From contig JNET01028993.1 of NCBI GenBank assembly GCA_000697455.1, forward strand, positions 1-12,651: 12,651 nucleotides of DNA, in the 5' to 3' direction. The translations under genes were made by a program, and so were the position numbers. Position 1 is the stretch's first letter; each line of letters starts with the position of its first letter. A model generated the notes under the pieces. The model was not told the DNA's origin, searched no databases, and worked only from the letters and a program-made list of their open reading frames with translations. This stretch comes from Basidiobolus heterosporus B8920 (taxonomy: Eukaryota > Basidiobolomycota > Basidiobolomycetes > Basidiobolales > Basidiobolaceae). Of this stretch, positions 7,901 through 12,651 are shown piece by piece.

Positions 7901-9440
7901 GGAAGTCAAGAGGTAAAGTGAATATGAAGACAGATAAGAAAAAGCAAATCATGACATATTCTAGGAGCGAGATGGTTATGGAAAAAGAGTTCCCTGGTGG
8001 GATTCCTGCATGTGGAACCGATGCACTTCGATTTTCACTCGTGTCGTATACGCAGCAAGTAAGTAACTAGCCCTTAATCCTAAACCCTAAACCCTAAACC
8101 ATCAATCCAGTCTATCAATCCAATCCCGAACTCTATTAACCTTGTCTCTAAATCTAGACCAGACAGATCAACATGGACATCTCCAACGTCACATCTGCTC
8201 TGCATTTCGGAAACAAACTATGGAATTTGTGTAAATTCTCTTTCGGTAGATTTGAAACGTTACGCGAATATGTCCCGCCAATTTCGGATTCAGTAGTAGC
8301 TCCGGTCATACCCAAATTCAAAGAGCAACCGTTGGTGAATCGATACATTCTTTCTCGGTTAGCAGATACCATCCAAAAAACCCACTCTGCTATGTCCGAA
8401 TATCAATTACACCAAGCAACCGATGCGATCCGAAGATTTATTGTTAACGATCTGTGCGATGTATATCTGGAGTTCAGTAAACCTACTTTGTATGGTAAAA
8501 CCACTACCGAGGTATGTTAACTTTAGTTCCACCATGAAAGCATTTTACTGATCCCTTTTAATCTTTACTTATCCTTTTCAATCGATCCAGGAGCAACGAT
8601 CAGCAACTCTAATACTAACTACCTGCTTGGACACTTCTCTGAGATTACTGCATCCATTTATGCCATTTGTGACCGAAGAACTTTGGCAAAATTTAATCAC
8701 CCACACCAATCCGGACACCAATCCGGAAACATCGGAACATCTCGATTCCTTGATGGTAACTGAATTCCCAACCCCCGAGAAGTTCCGCACCTATTATGAT
8801 GAACAGGTTGAATCGGAGATGCAGGTAAAGAGAACAACAACATCATTCAACCAATGAACTCCCCTATTAACCAAAATCATTAGACCATCTTAACATTAAT
8901 TCATGCATCACGCTCACTAAGACAAACACAACATGTTTCCATCTCCCAAGAATTACCCTTCACCATTTGGTCCGATCAAGTAGATTTCTTGTCCCCACTA
9001 AAAAGATATTCTGAAGAACTTCGAAATTTCGTCAAAGCCACGTCCTTAGAGATTGTTCATGGTCAGGAAACCGAGATACCCCACGATGTAGCCATCTCCA
9101 CTATCTCCCCTCACCTTAAAGTGTACGTACCTATGAAAGCATTGAAATCCGAGGGAAATAATCCGAAAGTGAAGGGAGAAATCGATCGCGTGACACGAAA
9201 GATGGTCAAGATTTCCCAGGAGATTGAGGAACTTGAGGGTAGAATGAGTAAAGCCGAATACGAGGTCAGAGTACCCGATCGAGTCAAGCTCAACAACAGG
9301 TTAGATTGTTCAACATTTGCTCCTAATATTATCGCTAATTTTCAAACTTCTTCCTATCTAGCAAACGGTTAGCAATGTTCAAAGAACAATTAAGTGGATT
9401 CCAAAAGAACCTTAATTTACTCAATCAGCAATTGAATTAA
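4978..9440 (+). CDS. VAS1: Valyl-tRNA synthetase with mitochondrial presequence
   Basis: This class I synthetase charges tRNA-Val with valine. There are 21 exons: 4978-5109, 5186-5228, 5285-5409, 5465-5584, 5651-5914, 5977-6035, 6092-6239, 6324-6428, 6490-6609, 6667-6815, 6875-6981, 7040-7135, 7212-7336, 7412-7495, 7555-7683, 7773-7912, 7965-8058, 8158-8511, 8591-8824, 8884-9299, 9362-9440. They give 1040 residues (yeast Vas1 has 1104). Visible are [13 protein letters not shown] (81-93), [10 protein letters not shown], an editing domain with [11 protein letters not shown] (274-284) and [17 protein letters not shown] (463-473), DTWFSS (537-542), KMSKS (610-614), an anticodon-binding domain around 680-880, and a C-terminal tRNA-arm coiled coil (about 975-1040). 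Residues 1-30 are basic and amphipathic with a likely cleavage near VRSYS. The start follows an in-frame TGA 13 codons upstream and has A at -3. Intron 12 is GC-AG; the other 19 are GT-AG. The enzyme may serve mitochondria or both compartments. Confidence 0.95.
7136..7211 (+). other. GC-AG intron 12 of valyl-tRNA synthetase
   Basis: The donor reads AG|GCAAGT, the canonical strong form of the rare GC-AG class, and the acceptor is TTGCAG. Only this pair keeps the conserved reading frame (SDPELQRG then [11 protein letters not shown]). The nearby GT at 7140 leads to early stops with every acceptor I tried. All other 27 introns of the window use GT. Confidence 0.88.
7145..7166. repeat. (AC)11 microsatellite in intron 12
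   Basis: Eleven perfect AC units begin 9 nt after the exon end, immediately downstream of the GC donor. The tract continues in degenerate form (CGCACATGAACACACC). It fills over a quarter of the intron and is likely to vary in length between strains. Confidence 0.97.
7725..7762 (+). repeat. CCCTCAA heptamer array in synthetase intron 15
   Basis: About three tandem units of the 7-mer CCCTCAA with degenerate flanks lie in the 89-nt intron 15 (7684-7772). It aligns without gaps to the array in intron 17 (8071-8108): 31 of 38 positions are identical, and the unit differs by the same C/A change in each copy. Confidence 0.85.
8071..8108 (+). repeat. CCCTAAA telomere-like heptamer array in synthetase intron 17
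   Basis: Three tandem units of CCCTAAA (8079-8100) lie in the 99-nt intron 17 (8059-8157), the longest intron of this gene. The unit equals the plant-type telomere heptamer (TTTAGGG on the other strand) rather than the TTAGGG hexamer usual in fungi. It shares 31 of 38 positions with the array in intron 15. Confidence 0.88.
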
Positions 9441-9601
9441 TTAAATTCACTACAAACCAATGTCAATCTAATTGAAAACTAAAGTTCAACCAGAAGTATT
9501 TCTATTTCATATGAATTCATACCATTCAATTCATTTATTAAATCGTATTATCAAGTAAATTCAAACGAATTTTAATGAACCATTTCGATGAGTTCTCTAA
9601 T
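9441..9601. other. Convergent 3' region between synthetase and wall-protein gene
   Basis: These 161 AT-rich bp separate two stop codons in tail-to-tail orientation. On the minus strand AATAAA at 9539-9534, 63 nt past the wall-protein stop, is a plausible poly(A) signal. No equally clear signal is seen for the synthetase, so its transcript may run into the 3' end of the opposing gene. Confidence 0.5.
9534..9539 (-). promoter_or_regulatory. Candidate poly(A) signal of the wall-protein gene
   Basis: AATAAA on the minus strand lies 63 nt downstream of the stop codon at 9604-9602, the only perfect match in the convergent gap. Confidence 0.45.
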
Positions 9602-12600
9602 TTAAGGCCAATCACAAATGATGGATCCTTCGAATGATTTGCATACAGTACCTGCTGCACAATGATTTTCGTAAAGTTTTCCATTGACACAAACGTTGAA
9701 ACCTTGTGAATATCCAGAATCAACGCATTCGTAAGTACCATTAGTGCAGGTGCTATCTGCGGGTTTGGGTTGGCGGGTATCGGAAGATTTGGTGTGGGAT
9801 TTAGGGCGGGAATCAGCATGAGTATTGACTGAGGTAGCCACTGTCGAGGTGGTAACTGTCACAATATCTGTGATAGTGATAGTATTGGGAATACAGGAGG
9901 GCGGAACAACCGAGGTTGAAGGAAGAATCGTGTTGATATTAGTTTTCGCCGAGGTAGGGGTCTTGTGAACTTGAGTAGATACGGTGGGTTTGCGAGAATC
10001 AATAGAGTCTGTAGGCTGGGGCATTTTAGTGGTTACAGCAGACTTATGAGGTTCAATAATCTCAGTATGGTTGTGAGATTCACTGGAGTGGGTAGGTTCA
10101 ACGGCTTCCGTAGTCTCACTATTCTGGCGAGTTTCAGTAGGTTTGCGGATCGCAGTAGTCTCTTTGTGCTTGTAAGTTTTGCTAGATTCCGTAGCCATGT
10201 AAGATTCAGTGGTCTCGGTATACCAACGAGAACTACTAGACATAGCGGTCTCAATGTGTCTGTGAGATGGGCTAGATTCGGTAGGCTTTTGAGTCTCAGT
10301 AGTTTTAGCAGACCTACGAGATTCGGTGTTCTTGATGGACTTATGAGGTTCTGTGGACTTGACGGGCTTACGGGATTCGGTGGTCTCTGTGGGCTGGCGA
10401 GATTCAGTAACTTCTGTAGGCTTACGAGGCTCCGTAGTCTCTGTAGGCTTGCGGGAGTCGGGAGTCACGGTAGCCTTATGAGGCTCTGTGGTCTCAGTAG
10501 GTTTATGAGATTCGGTGGTTTCTATACGCTTACGAGATTCAGTAGTCTCTATAGGCTTATGAGTTTCATTAGTCATGTTAGGCTTACGAGATTCGGCGGT
10601 CTCTATAGGCTTATGAGCTTCTGTACTCTTTATAGGCTTATGAGATTCGGTAGTCACGGTAGGCTTTTGAGGTTCTGTGGGCTCTGTAGGCGTGCGAGAT
10701 TCGGTGGTCTCGGTAGACTTATGAGGTTCGGTAGTCTCGGTAGGCTTACGAGATTCGGTGGTCTCTGTGGGATGGCGAGATTCAGTAACTTCTGTAGGCT
10801 TTCGGGATTCTGTAGTCTCTGTAGGTTTATGAGGCTCTGTGGTCACAGTAGGCTTATGAGATTCGTTAGTTATGTTAGGTTTGTGAGATTCGGTGGTCCC
10901 GGTAGACTTGTGAGATTCTGTAGTCATATTAGGCTTGCGAGATTCGGTGGTCTCCGTAGGCTTGCGAGATTCGGTAGTCACGGTAGGCTTATGAGGCTCT
11001 GTGGTCTCGGTAGGCTTATGAGATTCGGTGGTCATATTAGGCTTGTGAGATTCGGTGGTCTCCGTAGGCTTGTGAGATTCTGTAGTCTCGGTAGACTCGT
11101 GAGATTCTGTAGTCTCAATGGGCTTGCGAGAGTCGGTGATCTCAGTAGACTTACGAGGTTCTGTACTCTCTGTAGGCTTATGAGATTTGGTGATCTCCAT
11201 AGGCTTGCGAGATTCGGTGGTCCCGGTAGACTTGTGAGATTCTGTAGTCTCTGAAGGCTTGCGAGATTCAGTGGTCTCAGTAGGCTTGCGAGATTCGGTA
11301 GTCACGGTAGGCTTATGAGGCTCTGTGGTCTCGGTAAGCTTGTGAGATTCTGTAGTCTCAATGGGCTTGCGAGAGTCGGTGATCTCAGTAGACTTATGAG
11401 GTTCTGTACTCTCTGTAGGCTTATGAAATTTGGTGGTCTCCATAGGCTTGCGAGATTCTGTATTCCCGATAGACTTGTAGGTTTCTGTGGTCTCATTAGG
11501 CTTGCGAGATTCGGCAGTCTTGGTAGATTTGCGAGATTCGGTAACCTCAGTATACTTGTAAGATTCGGTGGTCTCAATAGGCTTGCGAGATTCGGTGGTC
11601 TCTGTAGGTTTGCGAGAATCTGGAGTCTCTGAAGGCTTACGAGTTTCGGTAGTCTCTGTAGGCTTACGAGGCTCTGTAGTCTCAGTAGGCTTGTAGGATT
11701 CGGTGGTCTCGGTAGACTTGTGAGATTCGGTGACCTCGGTATACTTGTGAGATTCGGTGGTCTCAATAGGCTTGCGAGATTCGGTGGTCTCTGTAGGTTT
11801 GCGAGATTCGGTAGTCTCGGTAGGCTTATGAGGCTCTGTGGTCTCGGTAGGCTTATGAGATTCGGTGGTCATATTAGGCTTGTGAGATTCTGGGTTAACA
11901 TCTTTCTTATGCTCCGCATACCACTTGCAGATCGCCGACTTTTGGCCTTCTGCCTTTATCATATCCCACATGCCACAATCATTACCCAACATACACTCAG
12001 CACTATCCTTTATGAACTGATTCGACTTGGCACCAGAACCGCAGAGGCACTGGAAAGACTCGACAAAGTCAGGGCTGTGGATATCCTGAGTGTACTTAGG
12101 CCAGCACTTCTTACCAGCCTCAAACGAACATGCAGTCATACATTTATTCGGCGATGGGAAGGGGAAGTAGTTTGAGGGTCTGGGAATCCACGTTGGTTGC
12201 GCTTTAGTGGTTGTTGCCAATTCGCTAGCACTGCTACTCTTGGAAGATACTACGGAGACCGGAGTCAGAACGGAACTATGGGATCCAGTACTCCTACTGC
12301 TTACGCTAGACTCACTAGACTTGGGGAACTTTGAAAATTCAGTGGTTCCAGTGGTATGGGTAGACTCACGCTTGTTAGTCTCGGTAGGCTTGAGAGATTC
12401 GATAGTCTCAGTGGACTTGCGTACTTCAGTGGTCCCCATGGGCTTGCCAGATTTGGTAATCTGGGTAGATTTATGAGATTCAGCGGTCTTAGTAGTCTTG
12501 TTTGCTTCAGTAGCCTCGGTAGTCTTTTGTGTTGCAGAAGATGTTGGAGTCTCAATATGTGTATGTGCTACAGAGCTCACTGTAGTTAAAGGTGGTACAG

Positions 12601-12651
12601 AACTTGAAGTAGAGGCGGACGATTTTGTCGTGGTAGTGGCGTCGGTAGTTG
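9602..12651 (-). CDS. Repeat-stalk, chitin-binding (CBM19-like) wall protein, N-terminus outside window
   Basis: An uninterrupted frame of 1015 residues runs off the right edge, so the start and any signal peptide are not visible; the GTG at 12580 is an internal valine codon. Domains by visible residue: 1-146 Ser/Thr-rich with about four worn 9-mers near 56-95; 170-241 an 8-cysteine domain (C-x3-C-x7-C-x18-C-x-C-x15-C-x5-C-x15-C); 259-798 sixty 9-residue repeats, consensus TETTES(R/H)KP; 799-960 a Ser/Thr/Pro linker with TITDIVTVTTS; 968-1015 a 6-cysteine module (C-x6-C-x11-C-x9-C-x5-C-x8-C) with CxNGxYxC and CAAGTVC, as in CBM19 chitin-binding modules of fungal chitinases. No hydrophobic GPI tail follows. 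No catalytic domain is visible, though one could lie upstream. Inferred role: an O-glycosylated stalk that holds the cysteine-rich head on chitin, in the wall or matrix. Confidence 0.88.
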   Translation of the reverse strand, partial: TTDATTTTKSSASTSSSVPPLTTVSSVAHTHIETPTSSATQKTTEATEANKTTKTAESHKSTQITKSGKPMGTTEVRKSTETIESLKPTETNKRESTHTTGTTEFSKFPKSSESSVSSRSTGSHSSVLTPVSVVSSKSSSASELATTTKAQPTWIPRPSNYFPFPSPNKCMTACSFEAGKKCWPKYTQDIHSPDFVESFQCLCGSGAKSNQFIKDSAECMLGNDCGMWDMIKAEGQKSAICKWYAEHKKDVNPESHKPNMTTESHKPTETTEPHKPTETTESRKPTETTESRKPIETTESHKYTEVTESHKSTETTESYKPTETTEPRKPTETTETRKPSETPDSRKPTETTESRKPIETTESYKYTEVTESRKSTKTAESRKPNETTETYKSIGNTESRKPMETTKFHKPTESTEPHKSTEITDSRKPIETTESHKLTETTEPHKPTVTTESRKPTETTESRKPSETTESHKSTGTTESRKPMEITKSHKPTESTEPRKSTEITDSRKPIETTESHESTETTESHKPTETTESHKPNMTTESHKPTETTEPHKPTVTTESRKPTETTESRKPNMTTESHKSTGTTESHKPNITNESHKPTVTTEPHKPTETTESRKPTEVTESRHPTETTESRKPTETTEPHKSTETTESRTPTEPTEPQKPTVTTESHKPIKSTEAHKPIETAESRKPNMTNETHKPIETTESRKRIETTESHKPTETTEPHKATVTPDSRKPTETTEPRKPTEVTESRQPTETTESRKPVKSTEPHKSIKNTESRRSAKTTETQKPTESSPSHRHIETAMSSSSRWYTETTESYMATESSKTYKHKETTAIRKPTETRQNSETTEAVEPTHSSESHNHTEIIEPHKSAVTTKMPQPTDSIDSRKPTVSTQVHKTPTSAKTNINTILPSTSVVPPSCIPNTITITDIVTVTTSTVATSVNTHADSRPKSHTKSSDTRQPKPADSTCTNGTYECVDSGYSQGFNVCVNGKLYENHCAAGTVCKSFEGSIICDWP
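10256..11875 (-). repeat. Tandem array, 60 units of 27 bp, coding 9-residue repeats
   Basis: Sixty consecutive units of exactly 27 bp occupy 1620 bp with no insertion or deletion. Each encodes a 9-mer close to TETTES(R/H)KP. Variants at single sites (NM, IE, TV, TG at the start; EP, DS, ET in the middle; KS, KY, KA at the end) mark the units. Groups of variants recur together, showing larger block duplications: units 5-6 match 12-13 (7-unit shift), 17-19 match 26-28 (9 units), 21-25 match 33-37 (12 units), and 40-42 match 54-56 (14 units). Beyond unit 60 the pattern decays, including one longer unit. Confidence 0.96.

Noticed and set aside
8079-8100. True telomere or chromosome end
   Set aside because: Only three units, inside an intron of a conserved gene with coding exons on both sides. 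An internal telomere-like array is the most that can be said.
9965-11254. A 429-codon open frame on the plus strand with LMRFGGL-like repeats
   Set aside because: It is antisense to the 27-bp coding array. Because the unit length is a multiple of three, a stop-free antisense frame stays open in every unit. The minus frame has the cysteine domains and the secreted-type composition; the plus frame has nothing recognisable.
12578-12580. GTG as the start of the wall-protein gene
   Set aside because: Nuclear genes rarely start at GTG, and the same Ser/Thr-rich frame continues without a stop for 23 more codons to the window edge, so the true start is outside.

Overview
This window looks like a piece of the nuclear genome of a filamentous fungus. 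The genes are split by many very short introns (28 in three genes, 52 to 127 nt, most of them 55 to 76). Splice sites are fungal in style (GTNNGT donors, CTAAC-like branch sites), the intergenic DNA is AT-rich, and one gene encodes a chitin-binding, Ser/Thr-rich wall protein with a CBM19-like module. That module together with the intron richness would suit an early-diverging (zygomycete-grade) fungus. The lineage is inferred only, and I could not name a species.

Layout. Positions 1-564 are AT-rich and unassigned. Positions 565-1074 hold the 3' end of a decayed Ty1/copia retrotransposon: an RNase H tail, a polypurine tract, and an LTR bounded by TGTTG and CAACA. A worn tRNA-Pro(UGG) relic begins 34 nt beyond the LTR (1108-1180, minus). 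A well-folded tRNA-Leu(CAG) follows at 1469-1550 (minus); it has an unusual T-loop base. Positions 1551-2361 are non-coding apart from a possible poly(A) signal. Then come three housekeeping genes: MRT4 (ribosome assembly factor, minus, 4 exons, 2362-3290), a TTC1-like TPR co-chaperone (plus, 6 exons, 3650-4771) and valyl-tRNA synthetase (plus, 21 exons, 4978-9440). MRT4 and TTC1 diverge from a 359-bp shared promoter rich in poly(dA:dT). The synthetase converges with a long minus-strand ORF (9602 to beyond 12651) that encodes a secreted-type protein with an 8-cysteine domain, 60 perfect-length 9-residue repeats and a C-terminal CBM19-like module.

Three genes and one tRNA serve protein synthesis or folding: pre-60S assembly (MRT4), chaperone handling (TTC1), aminoacylation (VAS1/VARS) and tRNA-Leu. 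They are not an operon. The last gene belongs to a different process, the cell wall or extracellular matrix.

The points most worth a second look are: the repeat-stalk wall protein; the related heptamer arrays (one telomere-like) in two introns of the synthetase; its GC-AG intron with an (AC)11 tract just after the donor; a mitochondrial presequence with no internal start for a cytosolic form; a strong hairpin in the longest MRT4 intron; and the retroelement lying against a tRNA relic.
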